Source: Bacteroidales bacterium (GTDB lineage Bacteria; Bacteroidota; Bacteroidia; Bacteroidales; Paludibacteraceae). Taken from it: 38,242 nt of DNA. Shown here one piece after another: positions 25,709 through 33,189 of this stretch. Below the pieces are notes generated by a model. The model saw only the letters and a program-made list of their open reading frames with translations. It made no database searches and was not told where the DNA came from. Location of the stretch: the NCBI GenBank assembly GCA_900767595.1, contig CAAFZS010000003.1, positions 1 through 38,242 of the forward strand, in the 5' to 3' direction. The position numbers were made by a program, and so were the translations under genes. The stretch's first letter is position 1, and each line of letters opens with the position of its first letter.

Positions 25709-26286
25709 TATCTCCTCTTAAATACTACAATCTCTGGATTTGCCCCATCGGCACCGTATTCGCTGACGAGGATGTGATGCTCATCGCAGGCGATACCATA
25801 GCAGCGGCCGTTAGAGCGTTGAACTTGGTTGCCCCAGTAAATGGAATTATCATCCAGTAGTTTGACCTCGTTACCATTGATGGTGTAAACTTGATTGACG
25901 AAGGCACCTTGCAGCACATAGAGGTTGGTAATGTGCAATTCGGGAAGACCGAGTGCGTTCACTTCTTCAATAAACATTTTTTTCATCGGATGTTCAGCAT
26001 GCGGGAGGTTTTTATCCTCGCCATTCCATCGTTTGAGATTGGGGTAGTGTTGCAACAAGATTTGTTTGTACTCGCAGGCGGTCAGATGGTTGCCTGTGTT
26101 TTTGTTGTACTCATCCACAAACATTGAGCAGTACTCGGCCATTTCCTCCATAGTGAAATTACCGGTAAAAGCACCATCTTTCATACAATAGATACAGTAG
26201 TCTTCGTTTTTACTGCCATCGGCATTTGTGCCGAGGATTTCTTCGGTAAGCGGCATGCCGCAAGATTGACAAAATTTTTGTTCCAT
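25708..26286 (-). CDS. Putative zinc-ribbon protein, 192 aa
   Basis: The N-terminus carries a four-Cys zinc ribbon, C6-x2-C9 (CQSCGMPL) and C31-x2-C34 (YCIYCMKDGAF), of the Pfam zinc-ribbon type common in small Bacteroidota and Firmicutes proteins. A helical region follows (TMEEMAEYCSMFVDEYNKNTG, ITACEYKQILLQHYPNLKRW in outline), and then a beta-rich domain of about 60 residues ending in VVFKRR. I chose ATG 26286 because MEQKFCQSCG is the usual opening and an upstream in-frame start at 26406 would cross the promoter. It is first of three genes with DUF2867 and VOC, divergent from the DUF3791/DUF3990 operon. Function unknown. Confidence 0.85.
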   Translation of the reverse strand: MEQKFCQSCGMPLTEEILGTNADGSKNEDYCIYCMKDGAFTGNFTMEEMAEYCSMFVDEYNKNTGNHLTACEYKQILLQHYPNLKRWNGEDKNLPHAEHPMKKMFIEEVNALGLPELHITNLYVLQGAFVNQVYTINGNEVKLLDDNSIYWGNQVQRSNGRCYGIACDEHHILVSEYGADGANPEIVVFKRR

Positions 26287-26314
26287 AGTTTTATATTTTT
26301 TCAAATTTCGGCTG

Positions 26315-26322
26315 CAAAGGTA
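26315..26322 (-). promoter_or_regulatory. -7 box of the Zn-ribbon operon
   Basis: TACCTTTG on the minus strand, 29 nt before the ATG at 26286. No TTTG is found 20 nt upstream, so this promoter may be weak or need an activator; an AraC-family gene is encoded nearby. Confidence 0.65.
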
Positions 26323-26392
26323 CTGCTTTTTTGCGAGAAAAAGGGGTAAAAAACGGACATTTGCCAAAAAAAACGAAAAATATAAGATTTTG

Positions 26393-26424
26393 TTTGCAAA
26401 TATCAAAAAAAAACACTAACTTTG
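26393..26424 (+). promoter_or_regulatory. Promoter of the DUF3791-DUF3990-AraC unit
   Basis: TTTG at 26393-26396 and TAACTTTG at 26417-26424, 20 nt apart. It rules out an in-frame upstream start at 26422. Confidence 0.75.
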
Positions 26425-26475
26425 CACGCTGAAAGTGTTGCAGAGCAATTTGATAACAGAAAATACCAAGGAATC

Positions 26476-26697
26476 ATGGCAGAAAAAACATTGTGGAAAA
26501 TAGACTTCGTTAATCTTTGTATTTCGGAATTTGCTTGGAAATACAAACTATCTATGCCGGTATCCTATCGATACTTGCAGAAATATGATGGAATTGGTTT
26601 TTTGGATCGAAACTATGAAGCAGAGCATATCCTGCCTTTGCAAGAAACATTGAAAACTCTTCGACAAGTTTGTCAGCAAAACGGAGGCACATTATGA
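26476..26697 (+). CDS. DUF3791-domain small protein, 73 aa
   Basis: The pattern FVNLCISEFAWKYKL...YRYLQKYDGIGFLDRNYEAEHILPL is the DUF3791 type: a small helical protein in which the central aromatic-rich YLxKYxGIxFLxxxYEAEH block is conserved. The ATG at 26476 follows a leader of about 45 nt. It overlaps the DUF3990 gene by ATGA. Small helical proteins directly before an ART-like gene are candidates for an antitoxin or immunity role; that is inference from gene order, not from any residue in the protein. Confidence 0.82.
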   Translation: MAEKTLWKIDFVNLCISEFAWKYKLSMPVSYRYLQKYDGIGFLDRNYEAEHILPLQETLKTLRQVCQQNGGTL

Positions 26698-27158
26698 TTC
26701 TACTGCATGGAACAAACTGCGATTTCTCTAAAATAGAGTTATCAAAATGCACTCCATATAAGGACTTTGGAAGAGGCTTTTATTTGACACTAGTTCGTGC
26801 CAGAGCTGTTGAACGTGCCAAAGATAAGTGTGATAAGGAAAAAGTGGGCTCGCCTATAGTGCAAGTGTATGAGTTTGATGAAACAAAACTGGCCTCACTA
26901 AATGTTAAACATTTTAATGGCACAACAGAAGAATGGCTGAACTTCATTCTGGAGAACAGGAAACGTAGAACTACGCAGCACAATTATGATGTAGTGATAG
27001 GTCCGGTAGCTGATGATGGTGTGATCTTGTCTATTAATTTGTATGAGCGACATGTTATTAGTAAGCAGGCACTTATTGAGGCTTTGACTTATGCTAAACC
27101 ATACGTTCAATATTGTTTCTGCACCCAGCGTGCAATAGATATGTTGTTGAGAAAATGA
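26694..27158 (+). CDS. DUF3990-domain protein, ADP-ribosyltransferase-like
   Basis: 154 residues. The opening LLHGTN (H5) and DFGRGFYLT (Y30) match the first two signature positions of ART-fold enzymes, which hold NAD through a His and a Tyr. The third position, often Glu or Gln, may be Gln in VQYCFCTQRA near the C-terminus. DUF3990 proteins are regarded as ART-like, but targets are not established. It is coupled by ATGA overlaps on both sides to small genes. It could be a toxin, a nucleotide-modifying enzyme or a phage-defence effector; the arrangement resembles toxin-antitoxin cassettes. The longer in-frame start at 26670 is disfavoured because it runs into the upstream gene. Confidence 0.82.
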   Translation: MILLHGTNCDFSKIELSKCTPYKDFGRGFYLTLVRARAVERAKDKCDKEKVGSPIVQVYEFDETKLASLNVKHFNGTTEEWLNFILENRKRRTTQHNYDVVIGPVADDGVILSINLYERHVISKQALIEALTYAKPYVQYCFCTQRAIDMLLRK

Positions 27159-27367
27159 CAAAAGCCGAGTTTAGTTTCATCGTAAATTGCGTGGCAGGTG
27201 ATATGGTAGCCTACCTGATGGAGGATCGAGGTATATCCATGCAGGAAGCGTTGGATGTGGTATATCAATCTAAGACGTATCAAAAACTGCAAGAGAAATC
27301 CACCGGCTTATATCGTAATAGTTCCGCTTATACATACGAGTATCTCTTGCGAGAATTAGCCGTATGA
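27155..27367 (+). CDS. Small protein, third gene of the DUF3791/DUF3990 cassette, 70 aa
   Basis: Helical and charged: MTKAEFSFIVNCVAGDMVAY, then GISMQEALDVVYQSKTYQKL and LYRNSSAYTYEYLLREL. The word order (start helix, EALD-V-Y-S, Y-KL, LY-SSAY-YEYL-E) looks like a DUF3791-related fold or a dedicated partner; I cannot assign it firmly. It starts by ATGA overlap at the end of the DUF3990 gene, and the AraC gene starts 4 nt after its stop. Probably translated together with its neighbours. Confidence 0.75.
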   Translation: MTKAEFSFIVNCVAGDMVAYLMEDRGISMQEALDVVYQSKTYQKLQEKSTGLYRNSSAYTYEYLLRELAV

Positions 27368-27371
27368 CACT

Positions 27372-28202
27372 ATGCAATTTCGTCCTATTCCGGCAGCAGA
27401 GATGCTGCAACCCTATATTCGCAACTATTGGGTAGTTACCTTCCGCGCCTTGGAACCGAGAGGTACCCAACGCATCATGACCAATGGTGCTACCTGCATG
27501 ATGTTCTTTCCCAATACAAGTCAGTTGATACTCTATGGGCCAAGCATGCACAATGTCGCTATCGACTTCGAGCCGGGCGAGCATGTGATACTCGGTGTGG
27601 AGTTTCATCCTGCGGGCGTACATGCGTTTTTTAAGGAGTCAACAGCTGAGTTCGTTGATCAACAACTGACGGCAGAGCAGTTGGGCGAGGAATTCGTCAA
27701 ATATAGCCAACAATTGGCTGGGTTGCCGAACATAGAAACCTATGCCGAAGTGGCAGATGCGTTCTACCTAAAGCAACTGGCGGATATCGGACGTGCAGAG
27801 GATATCAACATGCAGCGTATGATGCGTATGTTTGCCTATATCGAGACGCACCATCCTGTGGATATTCGTCTAACCGATTTGGCAGCAGAGACCTGTGTTT
27901 GTCCGCGGCAGTTCAATCGTATTTTCGCCGAACACGTTGGACTCACGCCCAAGGAGTATATTCGCATCTATCGTTTTCATGCAACCTTGATGGTGCTTCG
28001 CGAGCATCCGGCTCACACAACCTTGATGGAACTGGCGTGGGATAATGGCTATTATGACCTCAAGCACATGAACACAGACTTTAAAGATATCTGTGCCCAT
28101 GCTCCCAAGTCGAACGAAATCTGCAAACGCCTAACCGAGACATTCGGCCAAACTTTTTCGCTACTGATGAAGAAAAAAATCCTCTCCGAGAACGTAGAGT
28201 AG
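27372..28202 (+). CDS. AraC-family transcriptional regulator
   Basis: 276 residues. The N-terminal half (residues about 1-130) is the cupin-like sensing part seen in AraC proteins beginning ...PAAEMLQPYIRNYWVV. The C-terminal half has two helix-turn-helix units: VDIRLTDLAAETCVCPRQFNRIFAEHVGLTPKEYIRIYRF, described by its LAAETCVCPRQFNRIF core, and TTLMELAWDNGYYDLKHMNTDFK. The ligand is unknown. It is the last gene of the DUF3791 operon (4-nt gap) and may regulate it or the divergent Zn-ribbon operon, whose promoter lacks a good -33 box. Confidence 0.92.
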   Translation: MQFRPIPAAEMLQPYIRNYWVVTFRALEPRGTQRIMTNGATCMMFFPNTSQLILYGPSMHNVAIDFEPGEHVILGVEFHPAGVHAFFKESTAEFVDQQLTAEQLGEEFVKYSQQLAGLPNIETYAEVADAFYLKQLADIGRAEDINMQRMMRMFAYIETHHPVDIRLTDLAAETCVCPRQFNRIFAEHVGLTPKEYIRIYRFHATLMVLREHPAHTTLMELAWDNGYYDLKHMNTDFKDICAHAPKSNEICKRLTETFGQTFSLLMKKKILSENVE

Positions 28203-28245
28203 AATGGCGGAATCTGTGAGAGATACAGAAAAAGTGCAAAATAAA

Positions 28246-28277
28246 TTTGCGTATATCAAAAAAAATCCGTACCTTTG
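28246..28277 (+). promoter_or_regulatory. Promoter of the alcohol dehydrogenase unit
   Basis: TTTG at 28246-28249 and TACCTTTG at 28270-28277, 20 nt apart. The -7 box is also the left arm of a terminator hairpin (next entry). Confidence 0.8.
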
Positions 28278-28295
28278 CACTCGCAAAGGTTTTTT
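28272..28295 (+). terminator. Terminator hairpin overlapping the dehydrogenase promoter
   Basis: CCTTTGC-ACTC-GCAAAGG is a perfect 7-bp stem with a 4-nt loop, followed by six T. It would stop transcripts coming from the AraC operon, while transcripts starting at this promoter begin inside the hairpin and cannot form it. Confidence 0.65.
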
Positions 28296-28309
28296 AACAA
28301 CAATATACT

Positions 28310-29500
28310 ATGATTTACGATTTTACTTTTTACAATCCCACGCGGATTCACTTTGGGAAGGGAGCACTAGCTCATCTTAAGGACGAACTCAGCCAATACG
28401 GCGAATCAATCTTACTCGTTTACGGCAAAGCCTCCATCAAAAAGATTGGTCTTTACGATGAGGTGATGGCTATTCTCAAAGCCGCCGGTAAGCATGTAGT
28501 GGAACTCAGCGGAGTAAGTGCCAACCCGCGTTGGAGTGAGGTGGAAGAAGGATGCCGTTTGGCAAAAGCCAATAAAGTGGACCTGATCCTCGCCGTCGGC
28601 GGAGGTAGTGTGATTGACTGCTCTAAAGGTATAGCCGCCTGCACCTATGCTTCGGGCGATGCTTGGGACCGCTATTATATCCATCAAAACCGCGTAGATA
28701 ACGACATTATCCCCATCGGTACTATCCTCACTATGGTCGGTACCGGAAGTGAGATGAACAGTTCCTCCGTAGTAACCAACGAAGAGCAGCACCTTAAGAT
28801 CGGTTGCGGTTTTGATGACCGTCTCAATCCGCGTTTCTCTATTCTCAATCCCGAATACACCTATTCCGTTCCCCAATATCAAATGGTAAGCGGAATCTTC
28901 GACATCTTCTCGCACCTGATGGAACTCTATTTCTCGGGCGAGGACGATAATGTCTCTGACTATCTCATCGAAGGAGATATGCGCGCATTGATTGTCGCTG
29001 CACGTAAAGCGATAGTCAATCCGAAAGACTACGAGGCACGCAGTAATATTATGTGGTGCGCTACGGTCGCCCTCAACCGGATGCTCGGCGTGAGCAAAGC
29101 CCAAGACTGGATCACGCACCAGATAGAACACCAGGTGGGCGCTTATACCGATTGCGCCCACGGTATCGGTTTAGCGGTTATTACGCCTGCCTACCTTACG
29201 TATATATATAAATATGGTCTGCCCAAGTTCGTGCGCTATGCCGTCAATGTTTGGAACGTTGACCCGACGGACAAATCCGACGAAGTCATTGCTTTAGAAG
29301 GTATCGCCGCTTTGGCATCGTTCATCGAAGAAATGGGTATCCCGACCACCCTTCGCGAGTTAGGCGTAACAGAAGAGATGTTTGAACCTATTGCCCGCAC
29401 GACGGAACAGAATATTATTGACCGGTACGGCGACGGCACAACCGGCTATCGGAAGATCCGTCATGACGATATTTTAACGATTCTACAAAACTGTTATTAA
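28310..29500 (+). CDS. Iron-containing alcohol dehydrogenase
   Basis: 396-residue group III dehydrogenase, most like NAD(P)H-dependent butanol dehydrogenases (BdhA/YqhD type), which reduce aldehydes to alcohols. Visible are the nucleotide-binding AVGGGSVIDCSKGIA, PIGTILTMVGTGSEMNSSSV, and metal ligands in GIFDIFSHLMELYF (Asp, His) and THQIEHQVGAYTDCAHGIGLA (two His). It acts in the cytosol and may discharge excess reducing power during fermentation. The start at 28310 is about 28 nt after the expected transcription start. An M13 peptidase gene follows after 1 nt and miaB after that, suggesting one operon of unrelated functions. Confidence 0.95.
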   Translation: MIYDFTFYNPTRIHFGKGALAHLKDELSQYGESILLVYGKASIKKIGLYDEVMAILKAAGKHVVELSGVSANPRWSEVEEGCRLAKANKVDLILAVGGGSVIDCSKGIAACTYASGDAWDRYYIHQNRVDNDIIPIGTILTMVGTGSEMNSSSVVTNEEQHLKIGCGFDDRLNPRFSILNPEYTYSVPQYQMVSGIFDIFSHLMELYFSGEDDNVSDYLIEGDMRALIVAARKAIVNPKDYEARSNIMWCATVALNRMLGVSKAQDWITHQIEHQVGAYTDCAHGIGLAVITPAYLTYIYKYGLPKFVRYAVNVWNVDPTDKSDEVIALEGIAALASFIEEMGIPTTLRELGVTEEMFEPIARTTEQNIIDRYGDGTTGYRKIRHDDILTILQNCY

Positions 29501-29501
29501 T

Positions 29502-31532
29502 ATGAAAAAAGTTGTTTTAATTGCTATGTCAATGATTATGATGATGGGATGTAATCAACCCAAGGGAGTCGGTATTCGTACCGAAAATTTAGACACTACC
29601 GCTGTTCCGCAAAACGATTTCTATCAATTCGCTACGGGCGGTTGGCAAAAACTCAACCCGCTGACGGACGAGTATAGCCGCTTCGGCAGTTTCGACAAGT
29701 TAGGATTAGAGAACCTTGAACAAGTCAAGGGACTCATTGCCGAGATAGCCGACAAGGAGAGCGAATACAAACGCGGTTCGGTAGAGCAGAAGATTGCTAC
29801 CCTCTACAACCAGTCCATGAACATGGAGCGCCGCAATAAGCACGAAGACATCTGCGCTTTCGTCAATGACCTCAACGAGAAAGTCGATGCCTATCGTGCC
29901 GTAGCCAAGAACCGCACCGAACGCAGTAAACTCCTCGGTGCCGCCATGGAGTATGGACTATGGACCCTCTATGTAGAAGCCGACCCGGGTAACTCCTCTA
30001 TGAACCTCATGCAAGAGGCTCAAGCCGGATTTAATCTGGGCGAAAAAGAGTATTACCTCGACACCGACGAAGCCACCTTAAAAATCCGCAATGCCTATCG
30101 CGAATATATCGCCAAACTCTTCGGTGTATGCGGTTTCCTCGATGGCGAAGACTGCTCGAAGATCGTGCTGCGTTTAGAGACCCGTCTGGCGACCGCAGCT
30201 CTCAATAATGTTGAACTGCGTGACCCGGTAGCGAACTACAACAAGATGAGTCTGGACGAGTTGCAAACCCTCTGCCCGCAAGTCGATTGGAAAGTATATT
30301 TTGAAGCCATGGGTTGCATGCCCGACAGTATCAGCGTCGGTCAAGTGCGCCACCTGCAAGAGGCTTGCCGTATGCTCGACGAAGAGAGTGCCGACGACCT
30401 CGGTGTGCTCTTTGCTTGGCAGATGATGGATGGTGCTGCCAGTTACCTCAGCGACGAGTTTGTCAACACTTCCTTCGACTTCTACGGTCGGGTACTCAGT
30501 GGCAAGAAAGAACTCAGTCCCCTGTGGAAACGTAGCGTTCACGTAGTCGATGGTGTCTTAGGCGAAGCGGTCGGACAGATGTATGTTAAAAAGTACTTCC
30601 CCGAAGCAAACAAACAACGTATGCTCGCTCTCGTCAAGAACCTGCAAGCCGCCTTTGGCGAACGCATTGCTGCCCAAGATTGGATGAGCGATGAGACGAA
30701 AGCTTTAGCCCTTGACAAACTCAATGCTTTCACCATTAAAATCGGTTATCCCGACAAATGGAGAGACTACTCAAAACTCGACATCGATCCTGAACTCACA
30801 TTCTATCAGAACCTTATGCGTGCCGCTAAGTTTGAGCAGGATTATAGCCTCAGTTACCTCGGCAAGCCGGTCGATAAAGCCAAATGGTATATGAACCCGC
30901 AAACGGTCAATGCTTATTATAACCCCACCAGCAACGAGATCTGTTTCCCTGCCGCTATTCTCCAATATCCGTTCTTCGATATGGAAGCCGACGATGCCGC
31001 CAACTATGGCGCTATCGGTGTGGTCATCGGTCACGAGATGACGCACGGCTTTGATGACCAGGGCAGTCAGTTCGATAAAGAGGGTAACCTCAACAACTGG
31101 TGGACAGCCGAAGACCGTGCCGCCTTCGAGGCCCGCACGAAAGTGATGGAAGAGTGGTTTAACTCCATCGAAGTAGCCCCCGGCGTACATGCTAACGGAG
31201 CCTTCACCTTAGGGGAAAACATCGCCGACCACGGCGGTTTGGAGATAGCGTTTACCGCTCTTTCTAACCTTATCAAAGAAGGTAAGGCGAACTTGGCTAC
31301 GGATAGTGAGTTCACTCCCGAACAGCGGTTCTTCCTGTCCTACGCTAATGTGTGGGCAGGGAACATACGCGACGAGGAAGTGCTGCGTCGCACGAAGTCG
31401 GATCCTCACTCCTTAGGCCGCTGGCGTGTCAATGGTGCTTTGCCACAGATTGATGCCTGGTACGAGGCGTGGAACGTAACCGACGAAAGTCCGATGTTCG
31501 TTGCCCCTGACAAACGCGTAAAAGTTTGGTAA
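29502..31532 (+). CDS. M13-family metallopeptidase lipoprotein (PepO/neprilysin-like)
   Basis: 676 residues, full length for the family. A lipoprotein signal (MKKVVLIAMSMIMMMGC, Cys after MMMG) places it in the cell envelope. The N-terminal helical domain opens with the family words DFYQFATGGWQKLNPL. The catalytic domain carries the zinc motif H511-E512-x-x-H515 (VIGHEMTHGFDDQGSQFD) and the third ligand E572 in GENIADHGG, with D576; a C-terminal RVNGALPQIDAWYEAW block matches the usual NxxxFxxxF-type ending. It should cleave oligopeptides on the surface or in the periplasm. Spacing is 1 nt on both sides, so it is co-transcribed with the dehydrogenase and miaB. Confidence 0.95.
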   Translation: MKKVVLIAMSMIMMMGCNQPKGVGIRTENLDTTAVPQNDFYQFATGGWQKLNPLTDEYSRFGSFDKLGLENLEQVKGLIAEIADKESEYKRGSVEQKIATLYNQSMNMERRNKHEDICAFVNDLNEKVDAYRAVAKNRTERSKLLGAAMEYGLWTLYVEADPGNSSMNLMQEAQAGFNLGEKEYYLDTDEATLKIRNAYREYIAKLFGVCGFLDGEDCSKIVLRLETRLATAALNNVELRDPVANYNKMSLDELQTLCPQVDWKVYFEAMGCMPDSISVGQVRHLQEACRMLDEESADDLGVLFAWQMMDGAASYLSDEFVNTSFDFYGRVLSGKKELSPLWKRSVHVVDGVLGEAVGQMYVKKYFPEANKQRMLALVKNLQAAFGERIAAQDWMSDETKALALDKLNAFTIKIGYPDKWRDYSKLDIDPELTFYQNLMRAAKFEQDYSLSYLGKPVDKAKWYMNPQTVNAYYNPTSNEICFPAAILQYPFFDMEADDAANYGAIGVVIGHEMTHGFDDQGSQFDKEGNLNNWWTAEDRAAFEARTKVMEEWFNSIEVAPGVHANGAFTLGENIADHGGLEIAFTALSNLIKEGKANLATDSEFTPEQRFFLSYANVWAGNIRDEEVLRRTKSDPHSLGRWRVNGALPQIDAWYEAWNVTDESPMFVAPDKRVKVW

Positions 31533-31533
31533 A

Positions 31534-32883
31534 ATGAAATTTTACATCGAGACATACGGCTGCCAGATGAATGTGGCAGACTCGGAGGTGGTAGCCGCTA
31601 TCATGCAGACCACGGATGCCGAACTGACGGACGACCTGCAATCCGCGGATATCATCATCCTCAACACCTGCTCTATTCGCGACAAAGCTGAACAGACCGT
31701 TCAACATCGCCTCCAAGAAATTCAATCCCTCAGAAAGAAACACCCTACTCCTCTACCCCCCTACCCCTCTACCCCCATTTACGGAATCATCGGCTGCATG
31801 GCGGAGCGGATGGGACAAGAACTGATTGATGACTGGCATGTGGATTTTGTGGCAGGACCGGATGCCTACTTGGACATCCCTAATCTGGTAGCCCAAGCCT
31901 TGCAGGGACATCCCGCTATCAACATCGAACTGAGTAAGACGGAGACCTACCGAGATATCCTTCCTGCCCGCATAGGCAAGACGATTTCGGGGTTTGTGTC
32001 GATCATGCGAGGGTGTAATAACTTCTGTTCCTACTGCGTGGTACCTTATACCCGTGGTCGCGAACGCAGCCGCGATGTGGAGAGTATCCTGAGCGAAGTG
32101 CACGACCTTATTGAGAAAGGATATAAAGAGGTCACTCTTTTAGGACAAAACGTAAACTCCTACTGCTACAAGACTCCCGAAGGTCAAGTCATCGACTTCG
32201 CCGACCTTTTGGATATTGTGGCTACCGCAGCACCCAACCTGCGGATTCGTTTTACGACCTCCAATCCCGAAGATATGGTCGATAAGACCCTTGAGGTGAT
32301 GGCTAAGCACGATAACCTCTGTAAGTTCATTCACCTGCCCGTACAGAGCGGAAGTAACAAGATACTTAAATTAATGAATCGCAAGTACACGCGCGAGCAG
32401 TACCTCGACCGTATCGCGGCTATCCGTCGTATCCTTCCTACGGCTACGATAGGAACGGATGTGTTCTGCGGATTCCACGACGAGACACTGGAAGACCATG
32501 CCCAGACGCTGAGCCTGATGCGCGAGGTCGGATTCGATACCGCATTTATGTTTAAGTACAGCGAGCGACCGGGAACCTTTGCACAAAAGCACCTGCCCGA
32601 TAACGTGTCCGAGGAGGAGAAGATCCGTCGACTGAACGAGATCATCGCCCTCCAAAACGAACTCAGTCTTATCAGCAACCGGAAGGAAATAGGCAAGGTG
32701 GTTGAGGTATTAGTGGAGGGTTATTCCAAACGCAGTAACGAACAAATGTTTGGTCGTACGCAGCAATACAAAACGGTCGTCTTTCCGAGGGAAGGACGCC
32801 ATATCGGCGAACGCGTTTTGGTGCGGATTGAAGAGGCTTCCGCAGCCACTTTGAAGGGAAAAATCGTCGAAAATGGCAAATAA
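31534..32883 (+). CDS. miaB: tRNA-2-methylthio-N6-dimethylallyladenosine synthase MiaB
   Basis: Radical-SAM enzyme that adds the methylthio group to isopentenyl-adenosine 37 of tRNAs. The N-terminal UPF0004 domain has the iron-sulfur Cys set, C10 in YGCQMN, then NTCSIRD and GCMAER. The radical-SAM motif is C161-x3-C165-x2-C168 (RGCNNFCSYCVVPYTRG), and a C-terminal TRAM domain covers about residues 385-445. The 449 residues are normal, but between NTCSIRD and GCMAER lies HPTPLPPYPSTP, encoded by a dispersed AGTAGAGG element read in reverse. The terminator-like hairpin after the gene overlaps its stop codon. Confidence 0.97.
   Translation: MKFYIETYGCQMNVADSEVVAAIMQTTDAELTDDLQSADIIILNTCSIRDKAEQTVQHRLQEIQSLRKKHPTPLPPYPSTPIYGIIGCMAERMGQELIDDWHVDFVAGPDAYLDIPNLVAQALQGHPAINIELSKTETYRDILPARIGKTISGFVSIMRGCNNFCSYCVVPYTRGRERSRDVESILSEVHDLIEKGYKEVTLLGQNVNSYCYKTPEGQVIDFADLLDIVATAAPNLRIRFTTSNPEDMVDKTLEVMAKHDNLCKFIHLPVQSGSNKILKLMNRKYTREQYLDRIAAIRRILPTATIGTDVFCGFHDETLEDHAQTLSLMREVGFDTAFMFKYSERPGTFAQKHLPDNVSEEEKIRRLNEIIALQNELSLISNRKEIGKVVEVLVEGYSKRSNEQMFGRTQQYKTVVFPREGRHIGERVLVRIEEASAATLKGKIVENGK
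31741..31776. repeat. Dispersed AGTAGAGG element, copy 4 (inside miaB)
   Basis: 36 nt, reading CACCCTACTCC at the left end and ACCCCC at the right on the plus strand. As reverse complement it equals the pta-leader copy at 33 of 36 positions. It encodes a Pro-rich linker. Confidence 0.88.
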
Positions 32884-32909
32884 TGCAGTTTTTTTGCATT
32901 TTTTTGCCA
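32874..32909 (+). terminator. Hairpin at the end of miaB
   Basis: TGGCAAA pairs with TTTGCCA, and inside it AATGCA with TGCATT around a T-rich loop. It covers the miaB stop codon and abuts the greA promoter. The internal T run could act as terminator for the inner hairpin. Confidence 0.55.
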
Positions 32910-32914
32910 AAAAA

Positions 32915-32946
32915 TTTGGTCATTTCAAATAAAAGTATTACCTTTG
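32915..32946 (+). promoter_or_regulatory. Promoter of the small-ORF-greA unit
   Basis: TTTG at 32915-32918 and TACCTTTG at 32939-32946, 20 nt apart. The leader to the first ORF is about 100 nt and contains a hairpin. Confidence 0.8.
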
Positions 32947-32993
32947 CACTCGAAAATAAATAAATTTTCATAGTTAAGGTTTAGGTTTTTTGG

Positions 32994-33026
32994 CAACAGG
33001 TGGCTGTGAAGTCCCCTGTTGTTTTT
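32994..33026 (+). promoter_or_regulatory. Leader hairpin with U tract (attenuator-like)
   Basis: CAACAGG (32994-33000) pairs with CCTGTTG (33015-33021) and TTTTT follows, the layout of an intrinsic terminator inside a 5' leader. A GG/CC pair can extend the helix into the loop. It lies 23 nt before the Shine-Dalgarno sequence of the small ORF, so it may stop transcription conditionally. No known riboswitch class was recognised. Confidence 0.6.
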
Positions 33027-33043
33027 AAAAACCGCACAAAAAT

Positions 33044-33049
33044 AGGAGG
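33044..33049 (+). promoter_or_regulatory. Strong Shine-Dalgarno sequence
   Basis: AGGAGG, 5 nt before the ATG at 33055. A full Shine-Dalgarno sequence is rare in Bacteroidota and I see none before the other genes here. It supports translation of the short ORF. Confidence 0.75.
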
Positions 33050-33054
33050 TTACT

Positions 33055-33177
33055 ATGACATCCAAACAGACATTGGACGACCCTACGCCACAGCGTGAGT
33101 CGCTTTTTGATTTACAAGACATAGACGAGGTGCGCAAAGCCATCCTCGCCAATGAGATTTTGAATCGCAAATACTAA
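33055..33177 (+). CDS. Small acidic protein upstream of greA, 40 aa
   Basis: Forty residues: an N-terminal part rich in Asp, Pro and Thr (TLDDPTPQRESLFDLQDIDE) and a basic helix ending in ILANEILNRKY. No signal peptide or membrane segment. Support comes from a perfect AGGAGG at the right distance, a dedicated promoter, and 12-nt spacing to greA. The ILNRKY ending reminds me of small Bacteroidota proteins of unknown function, but I cannot name a family. It could be a functional small protein or a translated leader that couples to greA. Confidence 0.7.
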   Translation: MTSKQTLDDPTPQRESLFDLQDIDEVRKAILANEILNRKY

Positions 33178-33189
33178 ATTAAACATACT

